From contig NZ_WOWS01000002.1 of the NCBI RefSeq assembly GCF_009741275.1, positions 434,001 through 498,000 on the forward strand: a DNA stretch of 64,000 nucleotides. The letters run 5' to 3'. The notes under the pieces are model-generated. The model was not told where the DNA came from. It made no database searches and worked only from the letters and a program-made list of their open reading frames with translations. This document shows, in pieces, positions 1 through 10,000 of this stretch. The position numbers and the translations under genes were made by a program. The stretch's first letter is position 1. Each line of letters begins with the position of its first letter. The stretch comes from Winogradskyella endarachnes (lineage in GTDB: Bacteria; Bacteroidota; Bacteroidia; Flavobacteriales; Flavobacteriaceae).

Positions 1-1858
1 TAATTGTTCTACTAGAAGAACAGCCATTTGGATCAGTAACGATTACCGTATATGTACCGGCTTCTGTAACATCAAAGAATAAGGTATCAACTTCTGTTAA
101 GTTACCATTAAATTCCCATTGATAATAATAATTATTTGGCAAATCATTTATAACGCCTCCATAAATAGTGAGCGGTTCTTGTAAATCATTTATACAATAA
201 ATGAGGGTTTCATCTTCTTCTAATAACGGTGTGTAAAGCACATTAAGATTTACAGAAGAAATGCTAAAACATTGATTGTTGCTACTAATTTTTACGTAAA
301 TGGTCTGAGAATACGCAGTGGTATTAGTAAAGTTACTAGGTAAGGGGTTGCTTTCAAAAAAAGCATCATTTTCTGTTTCAAAATATTGTACACTTGCATC
401 AGTTGGGATTTGGTCTATAATTGAAGCTTCAATTTCAGATAAATCGAACGGCGCAAAACCATCTACAATAGCACCATCACAACCTATTAAATCTGGTATA
501 TTAATAATGTTATTGGAGATATCTAATTGCAATTCTGCAATTTCAGCACAACCAGCGGCATTTAAAATTCTTGCATATACTATTTGAGATGGCTCGGTAT
601 TTTCAAAAACTTGAGGATTTATTATGCCATTTATTTGCGCGATGGCATCTGCTTGTGATAAATAAAACCTATCCACATAAATGGCTTGGTCTCCATTTGT
701 TAAATCTGAACTGGCATCAAATAAATTATAGGTTGTTAAACCGTCTTGGTTAAAATCACACTCTACCAAAACAGCATTGGCTACAATTGGAAATGGCGAA
801 TATTCTACATCAGCTTCACCATAGGCAATACAGCCATCGTCTAAAGTAACTTCTACTTTGTAGTTACCTGCTTCTGTAACTTCATAAGTACCACAGTCTG
901 TACAACCCATTGGGTCAGATTGTACTAAAATATCATCTTTGTACCAATCATAAGCATTGAGACCATCTTGATACGCATTTAAAAATCCAGATTCACCATC
1001 ACAGAAAGCATTCCCTGTAGCAATCAGTCGGTCTGGGCCAATATCCGTAGATAACTCAAAACTACCGGCTTCTAAAAATACGGCTGAATCGTATCTGTAA
1101 TTAAATTCATCTGCAATAACTAATTTAACATGATAGGTTTCATTAGGCGTTATTGTTGCGGTAGCTGTTAATATTGCTGTTTGTCCATTAAAATTGATAG
1201 GTGCACTTGTGTTATTAAAACTGCCGAAATAGGTTTCGTTTTCTGGAGGACAGCTACCAGGCACACCAGGTGTAACTGTGGTAACTTTTACAGGTGTATC
1301 TGTGTTAGGGACTATAGCAATATTTGTATAATCTTCAGTATTATCTGCTGGTTTTATTAAAAAGCCAAATACATCTGAAAATTGACACGTGTTAGAATTA
1401 TTTTCTTGATATTCCTCTGAAGCAAAAATGTAGTTAAAACTGACTTGAGATGCCACAGATGTAAATTCAAATTCTAAAATGGTTGCATTGATGGTTCCAG
1501 ATTCATTTAATGCAATTTCTAAGTCTGTGTCACCATTCCAATTTGAAGCATCATCATCGCTTAAACTGTCATTTGGTCCTGGGGCATTGTTTAGTCGCCC
1601 TGTACTAAGTACTATGCCAGATTGAAAAGGGAAAGATGTTCCTGTAGCGTCAAAATAACCATAACTTTGATCACTACCTCCAAAATCACCACCAACAACA
1701 TTTGTAACATTTATGTTTTCTATACAATTACTATTTATAAGAATGTCTTCTACAAGTTGTTGAGGGGAATAACTTTGGCTATCTACTAATATATTTTGTC
1801 CATGTGTAAACACGAAAAATAATAGGAAAACTAAAAAAATACTTTGCTTCATTTTCAT
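1..1858 (-). CDS. Choice-of-anchor L / T9SS modular surface protein (3'-truncated by window edge)
   Basis: An open frame runs on the minus strand from an ATG at 1858 (or 1852, the next in-frame ATG) off the left edge, so about 619 codons of the N-terminal part are visible. It begins MKMKQSIFLVFLL, a signal peptide ending near THGQN. Residues ~20-270 form a choice-of-anchor L domain (YGYFDATGTSFPF, GIVLSTG, FNYIFASEEY, NIAIVPNTDTPV, YDSAVFLEAGSF). A PKD/Ig-like segment (YDWYKDD) follows, then two ~90-residue modules of the CD..QDG / YLSQADA / VYARI..AAGC type, then the start of another Ig-like domain (YYYQWEFNG, GTYTVIVTD). By analogy with its neighbours it should end in a type-B T9SS sorting domain outside the window. 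Its role is probably surface adhesion or matrix; the ligand is unknown. It is a paralogue of the next two genes. Confidence 0.9.
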   Translation of the reverse strand, partial: MKMKQSIFLVFLLFFVFTHGQNILVDSQSYSPQQLVEDILINSNCIENINVTNVVGGDFGGSDQSYGYFDATGTSFPFQSGIVLSTGRLNNAPGPNDSLSDDDASNWNGDTDLEIALNESGTINATILEFEFTSVASQVSFNYIFASEEYQENNSNTCQFSDVFGFLIKPADNTEDYTNIAIVPNTDTPVKVTTVTPGVPGSCPPENETYFGSFNNTSAPINFNGQTAILTATATITPNETYHVKLVIADEFNYRYDSAVFLEAGSFELSTDIGPDRLIATGNAFCDGESGFLNAYQDGLNAYDWYKDDILVQSDPMGCTDCGTYEVTEAGNYKVEVTLDDGCIAYGEADVEYSPFPIVANAVLVECDFNQDGLTTYNLFDASSDLTNGDQAIYVDRFYLSQADAIAQINGIINPQVFENTEPSQIVYARILNAAGCAEIAELQLDISNNIINIPDLIGCDGAIVDGFAPFDLSEIEASIIDQIPTDASVQYFETENDAFFESNPLPSNFTNTTAYSQTIYVKISSNNQCFSISSVNLNVLYTPLLEEDETLIYCINDLQEPLTIYGGVINDLPNNYYYQWEFNGNLTEVDTLFFDVTEAGTYTVIVTDPNGCSSSRTI

Positions 1859-1870
1859 CTTAAGGGAATG

Positions 1871-1878
1871 CAAATATA
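1871..1878 (-). promoter_or_regulatory. Putative -7 promoter box TATATTTG
   Basis: On the minus strand this reads TATATTTG followed by C, matching the Bacteroidota -7 consensus TAnnTTTG. It lies 12 bases before the ATG at 1858. I see no convincing -33 TTG at normal spacing, so this is a motif match only. Confidence 0.4.
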
Positions 1879-1925
1879 ATCAACTCTCTTAGTCCGAAAT
1901 TATAATAATTGTTAAACGTAAAAAG

Positions 1926-4900
1926 TTAACGACGTAGCGAAAAATGCCCAACGATTTCAAAAGTTTTACCATTTTGTTGTACAACAGCTGTAAACCAATA
2001 ATCGCTGGCAGGCATTTTTTTACCATTATAGGTTCCGTCCCAACCTAAGCTATCGTGATTTAACTGTGTAATTAGTTTTCCTTTACGGTCGAATATTTTA
2101 ATAATAGTGCCAGGAAGTGTTTCTACACCAGCTATATGCCAAGTATCAAAATCACCGTCATCATTTGGAGATAAGTGTTTAGGCGCATCAATAACTAAAA
2201 CAGTTCTGGTGACTTGGTCACAACCATTTTGGTCAATAATAGTTACAGTGTTATAGCCAATGGGTACATTTTGAAAGAAATTGGAAACTTGAGCATCTCC
2301 ATTGTTTAATTGATAAAGATAGTCTCCAGCGCCTTCTATGGTAACTGTAATATTATTTGGGTCAGAGAAATCAATTGTTTCTATAGTGTTAATAATTGCA
2401 GATTCAGATTCTATAACATTAAATGTACTGGTATTTTGGCAACCCAATTGATTAGTAATAGTCACCCAATAAGAGCCAATTTCAGTAATTTCAATTTGAG
2501 ATGTTGTGGCATTTGTGGACCACAAGTATGTATCTAAAGAGTTACTAGTTTCTGCTGAAACGACGAGTGGTAAATTATTAAGGCAAACTACTTGGTCATC
2601 AATTGAGATGTTTGGAATGTCGTTAATTACTACAGTAAACTGCGTAATATCATAACAGCCAGTTACATTGTTTTCTAATCTTACAAATATGATTTCATTG
2701 TTAAAGGCAATATAATTTTCATCAAGGGATTGCAGGTTTTCAATAGCATTAGATTCAGAGTTGTAAAATGAGACTGAATACTCATTAGGGTTTTGATTGC
2801 CCAAAATAGCGTTGTTTTGTTGGGTTAAATCCACTTGAGTATAACCATCAAAATCATCATCACAAACCATTAAATCATCAGGTTGATTTGCAATAGGTAG
2901 CGCATTTATAAGCAACTGAAAAGGATAAGTGGCATAGCATTGGGTTGTACTATATTCTACTCTAGCAAACAGCGTTTCGGTTGTGCTGGTATAAAAATAA
3001 TTGGTATCTAAAACGTTTTGTTTGTTTTCAGCATCTAGTTCATTAGCGTAATAGCTAATAAGAACATTAAAGGTATCGTCTAAAATAATGTCATTAATTT
3101 CTAATAAATCAACTTGATTTTCTGAGTTTTCACAAATTTCATAGGCTTCAAAGGTATTGATTTGCGGAGGACTATTAACAATTAATTGAAACGGAACCAT
3201 ATCAAAACATTCCGTAGTTGCATTTCTAATTTTAGCAAATATGGTTTGAGGGTTAGAGGTGTTAGTATAGGCTTGAGGATTTGTAATTGCATTAGTATTG
3301 GCTATTAAATCTGCTTCAGACTCAAAATAAGTAAAGTCAATATTGTATTGTCTGCCATCTAAGACTTCTAACTCTATTTCAGTGAGATTCCATTGCGGAG
3401 AAAAATTATAATTATCGCCACATGCCGTTAAGGATTGACCAAATTGAACTTCTGGAAGAGATAAAGTACTCACAGTAATTGGTTTTACATCAAAGCAACC
3501 AGAAGCGATGTTCTCAATACGTGTGTAAATAATTTGTGGATTATTAGTAGCTGTAAAACTTAAAGGAATTTCATTAGAGGCAGCTTCGGCGTTTGCTGGT
3601 GTAAGGTGAAATGTAACATTTAAATTTGTAGTGCTATTTTCGATGATTTCAATAATTTTTTCATTGAGGTCAGTTGAAGCTAAACCGTTGTTGTTAACAT
3701 CACATTCAAAAATATCTGTTGGATTATTATAGATAGGAGCTTGCCGTATTTCAATAAGCATTGGTGCAATAGTAAAACAACTATTTTCGTTTATATTTTG
3801 AAGTCGAACAAAAATGGTTTGTGGATTAGATAAAGGGAGATAACCAGATTCTTTATCTATGGCGTTAATATTGCTTAATGCATCATCTTCAGTTTCAAAA
3901 TATAGAACTTCCATATTTTGTTGATTTCTAATTATTTGTGGGTCTTTTTCGGTAAAATAAAATTCTGAAGGAAGATTAGGGTCTACTACACAATTTATAA
4001 AATCTGGTATTGGAATTAAATTTGGATTAGCATAGATTAAAATATCATAAGGTATTACGTTAAAACAATCTAGGTCAGTCATTTCTACTCTAATAAATAT
4101 TTTGGTTGAGCTTGTGTTGTAATTATTAAAATTTTCAATTTTTAACTCATCTTCTACGGCATTATCAAAGGTTTCAAAAAATGAGAAGGTTAATTGAGAG
4201 CTGTCATTGTATAATAGCGGTATTATGTGTTCTAAATTTACTGTAGATATTAAATCTTGGTCGTCATCGCAAATAATTAATGGCTCAACATCATTAACTT
4301 CTAAACTATTTGTGACATTTATTTGTATAGTTGTAATATCATAGCAGCCTGTAAAAATATCTGTGAGTCTCACGTAAAAAAGATGTTGGTTGCCGTTAAT
4401 TTCAAAAATTTCAACTAGTTCATTTTCTTGATTTTCTGCATCTTGTAAAGAATTATAGAGTTCTACAGGACCAGTAATGGTTTGCTGTAATAAAAACGTA
4501 TCTTTTATAGGTGGTAAGGTAATGTCTGCAGTATTTGTTTCTATATTTATATTTCCGCAATAATCCATACTTAAGGGTTGTAAATTTAAGCCTGGATTTA
4601 AATGTAATGTAATTTTAGAATAATGTGTGCAATCTTCATAAGAAGAAGCTATAAATATGCTATTGCCATTAGCTACTGTATGTACAGAATTTTCATCTAA
4701 TGCGTTTATAGATGCATTTCGATCTTCTTCTGTGGCATAAAATGTTAGGTCTATTTCAAATCCATCTTTTAGTTCAGTTTTAAGTTCGGATAGATTAAAA
4801 TCATATAAACCATCATTAGAGTTATCGTCACATCGGGTAATAATTTTTTCTTTTTCTAATAGATTGTAAAGTAGGTTCTTATGAATTTCTATAGTCATAT

Positions 4901-6758
4901 AAGTTGGGCAGTTTTCATCTATAAATCTAATACTGATAGGTATACCTAAACTGTTTTCTGATGTAGTAATAAGAGGAGGAACTCCAACAATTAACGTATT
5001 TAGACTGGCTTCTATGCCCGGGAATTCTTCTTCTAATTCGTCAAATATGTCAAAAACATTATATGTAATTGGTAAGGTATTATAGTTGTAGGTTTCTCCA
5101 TCGATAGTTTCGGTAAGGTTTGTTTCTAAGCAACTATTTATAATATATCTACCAATATCTGGTTGAGGAATATAGTTTAGGTGTATTGGAACAATAGAGG
5201 CACAAGGATTTAAATCGCTCTGTACTCTGGCATAAAAAGCTTCTGCTTGGTTTTCAAAACTAGGCATTTCACTAAGTTCGTTTTGCATATTAATAGCATC
5301 CTCTTCTGTGAGATAATATGAAACGGTTGTGTAAAATTCGAAATTTGACACTGCAAAATCGATGTAGAAGAAGTCATTTAAACCTAAATCTGAGACCATA
5401 AAGTTACAGATATCTAACGTTAATTCATATGTGTTAGGTGAGTTATAGACAAAGATATCAAAGCTTCCTATTTGTAAGCAATCACCGTCTAAACTTTCTA
5501 TTCTTGCAAAAATAGTATGTGTTACATCTGTGTTTTGGAAAGAACCAATTATTGGATTGGAGTTTGTTTGTGCATCATCTTGGCTTATGTGATAGGATAT
5601 AAAATAATTGTCAGATGGTAATGATTCCAATATTTCTTGGTCTTTTAATAAAGAAAAGTCAAAATTATATAGACCATCACCTGGTGCAATATCACAAATA
5701 GTAATATCTGTAATTGGTGCTGCTTCTTGAAATGGAATAATTTCAATTTCTATGGAATCGTATAAAATGCAATCATTATTAATTGTGGGTATAGTAATTA
5801 ATACCTCGTAGTTGCCGGACGTTGTAACTTCTATGGTAGCACTGTTTTCATCAATAATTTCGTTTCCATTTAAAAACCAAGTATAACTTGCTAGAGTATT
5901 ATCTATATTAGCATTGAGAGTTAAATCTGCGCCACAGATAGATTGATTGGGACCTAAATTTACTGAATTACCAAAACCATCGGCTTCAATAAAAACAGAA
6001 GTGTCAAAACGTTGATCAATATGGTCTGCGACGACCATTTTGATATGATACGTTTGATTTGGTATAATTTCAGCTGTTGCAGTTAATACCTCTGTTCGTC
6101 CATTATAATTGGTTTCCCCAAGATTATAATCATTAAAAAATGTTTCATTTTGAGCATCACAGAAACCATTAATGTCTGGGTGAATTGTATTTGTACTAAC
6201 TTCTATTGATGTGTCTGGTACAGTTGCTATGTTAACGTAAGGCTCAGATGTACCTGCTGGTTTAATTAGTATTACAAATACGTCTTTAAATTCACAAGGA
6301 TATTCTTGTTGGTATTCATCTGAAGCAAGAATGTATTTAAAAGAGATAAAATTATTTATGCTAGAATAATCGAATTCAATTGATGTAGCATTTAGTGTTT
6401 GCGTAATACCAGTAGTGTTTTCTATATCAGCATCAGAGGACCAATTAATACTACCTTCATTTAGGTTTGATGCAATAAGTGTATTACCAGCAGAATTTAC
6501 ACTTCCTGTTGATAGTATTAATCCGTTAAGAAAAGGAAAATTTGTTCCGTTATTGTTAAAAGTTCCATAACTAATAATACCATCTAAATTGCCGTTAATG
6601 CCAGATGAAACATTTGAGGCTGTAGCACAACTATTACCTACTAAATTTTGTATTAAAGTATTGGGTGTTTGAGTATTATCTGTTACAATTTGCTGTGCAT
6701 AACTATAAAGTATATACATAGAAGAGAAGAGAAATAAGAATATATTTTTCTTTTTCAT
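1926..6758 (-). CDS. Giant choice-of-anchor L, multi-module, T9SS type-B surface protein
   Basis: Secreted protein of 1610 residues. I start at 6758 (MKKKNIFLFLFSSMYILY, a good signal peptide ending SYAQQ); an in-frame ATG at 6785 would put nine residues in front of the lysines. A choice-of-anchor L domain covers roughly residues 20-260 (FKYILASDEY, NIATVPDTSIEV, FDTSVFIEADGFG). An Ig-like domain (YTWFLNGNE) follows, then about eleven ~90-residue modules to ~1365, each typically with an N-terminal CDxxxDG and a later C in a TGCY-like spot. After these comes an Ig-like pair (TYLWSTNATTS). The C-terminal ~85 residues are a T9SS type-B (gliding-motility-associated) sorting domain: LSPNDDGDFDTWHI, IKIFDRKGKL, GWDGTYNG, DYWFTAVV. 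Modules 2, 3 and 5 are the most degenerate. The gene lies 67 bases from the neighbouring partial paralogue. Ligand unknown. Confidence 0.93.
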   Translation of the reverse strand: MKKKNIFLFLFSSMYILYSYAQQIVTDNTQTPNTLIQNLVGNSCATASNVSSGINGNLDGIISYGTFNNNGTNFPFLNGLILSTGSVNSAGNTLIASNLNEGSINWSSDADIENTTGITQTLNATSIEFDYSSINNFISFKYILASDEYQQEYPCEFKDVFVILIKPAGTSEPYVNIATVPDTSIEVSTNTIHPDINGFCDAQNETFFNDYNLGETNYNGRTEVLTATAEIIPNQTYHIKMVVADHIDQRFDTSVFIEADGFGNSVNLGPNQSICGADLTLNANIDNTLASYTWFLNGNEIIDENSATIEVTTSGNYEVLITIPTINNDCILYDSIEIEIIPFQEAAPITDITICDIAPGDGLYNFDFSLLKDQEILESLPSDNYFISYHISQDDAQTNSNPIIGSFQNTDVTHTIFARIESLDGDCLQIGSFDIFVYNSPNTYELTLDICNFMVSDLGLNDFFYIDFAVSNFEFYTTVSYYLTEEDAINMQNELSEMPSFENQAEAFYARVQSDLNPCASIVPIHLNYIPQPDIGRYIINSCLETNLTETIDGETYNYNTLPITYNVFDIFDELEEEFPGIEASLNTLIVGVPPLITTSENSLGIPISIRFIDENCPTYMTIEIHKNLLYNLLEKEKIITRCDDNSNDGLYDFNLSELKTELKDGFEIDLTFYATEEDRNASINALDENSVHTVANGNSIFIASSYEDCTHYSKITLHLNPGLNLQPLSMDYCGNINIETNTADITLPPIKDTFLLQQTITGPVELYNSLQDAENQENELVEIFEINGNQHLFYVRLTDIFTGCYDITTIQINVTNSLEVNDVEPLIICDDDQDLISTVNLEHIIPLLYNDSSQLTFSFFETFDNAVEDELKIENFNNYNTSSTKIFIRVEMTDLDCFNVIPYDILIYANPNLIPIPDFINCVVDPNLPSEFYFTEKDPQIIRNQQNMEVLYFETEDDALSNINAIDKESGYLPLSNPQTIFVRLQNINENSCFTIAPMLIEIRQAPIYNNPTDIFECDVNNNGLASTDLNEKIIEIIENSTTNLNVTFHLTPANAEAASNEIPLSFTATNNPQIIYTRIENIASGCFDVKPITVSTLSLPEVQFGQSLTACGDNYNFSPQWNLTEIELEVLDGRQYNIDFTYFESEADLIANTNAITNPQAYTNTSNPQTIFAKIRNATTECFDMVPFQLIVNSPPQINTFEAYEICENSENQVDLLEINDIILDDTFNVLISYYANELDAENKQNVLDTNYFYTSTTETLFARVEYSTTQCYATYPFQLLINALPIANQPDDLMVCDDDFDGYTQVDLTQQNNAILGNQNPNEYSVSFYNSESNAIENLQSLDENYIAFNNEIIFVRLENNVTGCYDITQFTVVINDIPNISIDDQVVCLNNLPLVVSAETSNSLDTYLWSTNATTSQIEITEIGSYWVTITNQLGCQNTSTFNVIESESAIINTIETIDFSDPNNITVTIEGAGDYLYQLNNGDAQVSNFFQNVPIGYNTVTIIDQNGCDQVTRTVLVIDAPKHLSPNDDGDFDTWHIAGVETLPGTIIKIFDRKGKLITQLNHDSLGWDGTYNGKKMPASDYWFTAVVQQNGKTFEIVGHFSLRR

Positions 6759-6790
6759 TTTAAAAGTAAAACTAGACAATAGCAATTTTA

Positions 6791-6805
6791 GAAAACTAGG
6801 TTTTC
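6791..6805. repeat. Short inverted repeat upstream of the surface-protein gene
   Basis: GAAAAC, TAG, GTTTTC: six-base arms around a three-base centre, about 33 bases upstream of the start at 6758. It could be an operator or an mRNA leader hairpin; the sequence does not decide. Confidence 0.3.
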
Positions 6806-6925
6806 CTTTTTTTGTTTTAAAAGTAAGAAAAAAAAATAGAAGGTTCTTAATTTTGTAGCCTACTTCTTATTTTAAGTGATATAAATTATTTTAGTTAATA
6901 AATTAAATTTTGCTGTAAAAGAAAA

Positions 6926-6975
6926 AAAACTGCTAAACAACCAAAATAGGATATAGGTTATTTTTTAGCAGTTTT
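6926..6975 (-). terminator. Rho-independent-type terminator after the 1614-residue surface protein
   Basis: A perfect 12-base stem (AAAACTGCTAAA at 6926-6937, TTTAGCAGTTTT at 6964-6975) with a 26-base loop. On the minus strand it is followed by a run of Ts. It sits 46 bases past the stop of the gene ending at 7021, so it separates the two giant paralogues into different transcripts. Confidence 0.75.
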
Positions 6976-7020
6976 ATTTTGAATAAAGTAATTAGAAAAT
7001 ATTAATCGCTGATGCTGGTT

Positions 7021-10000
7021 TTACCGTTTTAGTGTAAAATGTCCTTTTACTTCAAATGCAATACCACCACGTTGTACTTGAGCTACGTACCAATAATCAC
7101 TTGAAGGCATTTTGTTACCATTGTAATAGCCATCCCAACCTGGAGTATTGGCATTTAATTGAGTTAGTAATTTTCCGAAACGGTCAAAAACGTTTATGGT
7201 GGTGCCTGGTAATGTTTCTATACCTACAACATGCCAAGTGTCAAAGGCACCATCGCTATTTGGTGTAAAGAATTTAGGGAAATCTACTACTAATACTTCT
7301 TTGGTAACATTGGCACAACCATTTAAATCTATAATAGTTACAGTGTGGTAACCCATGGCTACATTATCAAAATGATTAGATTCTTGTGGTTCAAAATCAT
7401 CTAATTGGTATAAATAATTACCAATTCCACTTATGGTTACAGTAATGTTGTTTGGGTCTGAAAAGTCAACTATTTCTGTGGTTTCTATAGTTGCTGTTTC
7501 CGATTCAGATACGCCAAAATAACTTGTGTTTTCACAACCGTATTGCGTAGTAACTTTTACCCAATAGTTGCCAATTTCTGAAATTTCTATTTCAGGCGTA
7601 ATTTCTCCTGTAGACCATAAGTAAGTATCTGTACTAATATTTGTATTGGCAGAAACCATTAATGGTTCGCTTTCTAAACAAATAACTTGGTTGTCTAAAT
7701 CTATAACTGGTAGAGGATTAACTATAGTTGAGAAGCTAGTAATACTATAACAGCCAGTACTATTATTTTCTATACGCGCATAAATTGTTTCGTTATCGTA
7801 TGCCATATAAGGAGAATCTAAAGCTGAATTATTTTCATTTGCTTGTAACTCTGAAGCATGATAAGTTACTGTATAGTTATTAGAATTTTGGCTACCTAAA
7901 ACAGTCGGTGTTTGTTGCTCTAAGTTAAAATCCATTATACCATCAAAATCATCATCACAAGTTACTAAATCATTAGGTTGATGTGCTACAGGTATTGGAT
8001 TTACATTAAGGTTAAACTTATAATATGTATTACAATGTGTTGTGCTATATTCTGTTCTTACATATAAAGTATCAAAATTGGTTTGATATGTATAATTAGT
8101 ATCTAAAGCATTGGTATTTGCAATAGCATCGGTTTCGTTATCAAAATAGCTAAATAATACATTATAGTTAGAATCTCGGGCGGCTGCATTAATTTCAGTT
8201 AAATCTACTGTTTGCTCATCATTAGCACAGACATCAAATATTTGAAAATCATTAATAAGTGGTGGTTGATTCACAATTAACTCAATAGGAATTGTAACGT
8301 AGCAATTAGAAATTGTGTTAGTTACAGTCATATAAACTGTTTGTGGGTTAGATGTATTAGTATAGTTTTCTGGATTGGCAATTTCATTAATAGTAGCCTC
8401 AGAATCATTGTAGTTTTCATAGAAGCTTACCTCTAAATCTTCTTGTCTAATATCTAAAATGTTAGCTTGGGCAAAAGTTAAATCAAATTGTAAAGTGCCG
8501 TCTAAATCATCGTCACACTCCGTAAGCGAACCTGCAGGTAATACTTCTGGTGTACTAATAACATTAATTACAAACGATGTTATAGATTGACAAATAGTAC
8601 CATTATCTATTTGCACATAGATTTGTTGTGGGTTTACTGTATTTTGAAATTGTAAAGGAATTTCATTTACATCATTTCTTGCATCTTCTTCGGATGTAAA
8701 GAATTTAACCGTTTGTATGTCGGGTATGCCAGCAGAAACCTCCGCTATTTTATCCGTAAAATCAAACATTGTAGAACCATCAATAACGCTGTCGTCACAT
8801 GTTAATATGTTAGTTGGTTCATTGTAAGCAGGGTTTGTTCCTACTTCAATTGTAAATGAAGATGTTGTGTAACATGTTTCATCAGAAATATGATGAATTC
8901 TTACATAGATTTCTTGAGGATTACTAACGTTTTGGTAAATGCTAGTTTTATCTATAGCATTTACTTGATTATCTGCATCTGATTGATTGAGATAATAAGA
9001 TACATCCATACCTGTTTGGCCACTTAAGGCTTCTTCATCTTTACTTTCAAAAATGAATTCGCCTATACCATCAGATTCGTCTTCACAAAAGTTAAGTTCG
9101 TTTATATAATTTGTTAAATCACCCACAAATGGTAGTTTATTAATGGTGATATCTAACTCTTCGATAGTATAACATCCTGTGATAGAATTTTCTACACGCA
9201 TTAAAACAGTTTCGGATTGTGCATTGTAATTAGAAGTATTTGTAATTGCATTTTCATCTAATTGAGCATCTGTTAAGGTATTATGAAAAGTTACACTTCT
9301 ATTTGGTACAGCTAATACTGAAGTAGGTATGCTGTAGTTTAGATTAATAATAGAAAATCCGTCTCTATCTGCATCACAAATAATAATATCTTCTGGTTTT
9401 TCACTTTCTGGAGCTGGTAAAACGGTAACTTCAATAGAGGTTGTGTCGTAACATTCTGTATCTCCAGAAATTATTCTTGTATATAAAGTAAACGGATTAG
9501 TTGTGTTGGTATAAAAATTAGAGTAGGCATTAGTATCATCTTCTGCATCTTGTGCAGTTGGGTAGTATTTTACATTATATAAATCTTCTTGGCCGTCAGT
9601 AACAGCAAAATCTAAGGTAGCTAATTCGGTAGAGGTAAAACCGTCTTGGTCATCGTCACATACATCTGTACTTACTGAGGAAGTAAACTCTACTATAGGA
9701 TTAACCACTAATTGAAAATCAGAATCTTCACTACATGTACCACTTGTTATTGTGATGTAAATAGTTTGTGGATTACTTGTGTTTTCATATGGTAATGATT
9801 GGTTAATGGCATTTATTCCATTGTCTCTATTAGATTCTGAGGTATAGAATTCTACAGAAATATCTTCCATTTCGTTGATAATTACTTCAGAAATGTTTAA
9901 AAAATCGAATTGTTCAACGTCGTCATTACCTATATCACATAATGTTACATCTTCAATTACAGTACCAGTTAATAATAGATTAGTATGAATTTCAAGTGGT

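Noticed and set aside
318..753. Plus-strand frames inside the left-edge surface-protein gene
   Set aside because: They run antisense to a clear, conserved modular coding frame that continues through the window edge.
6759..6785. ATG at 6785 as the start of the giant surface protein
   Set aside because: It would place nine residues before the KKK that opens a normal signal peptide; 6758 gives the expected layout.
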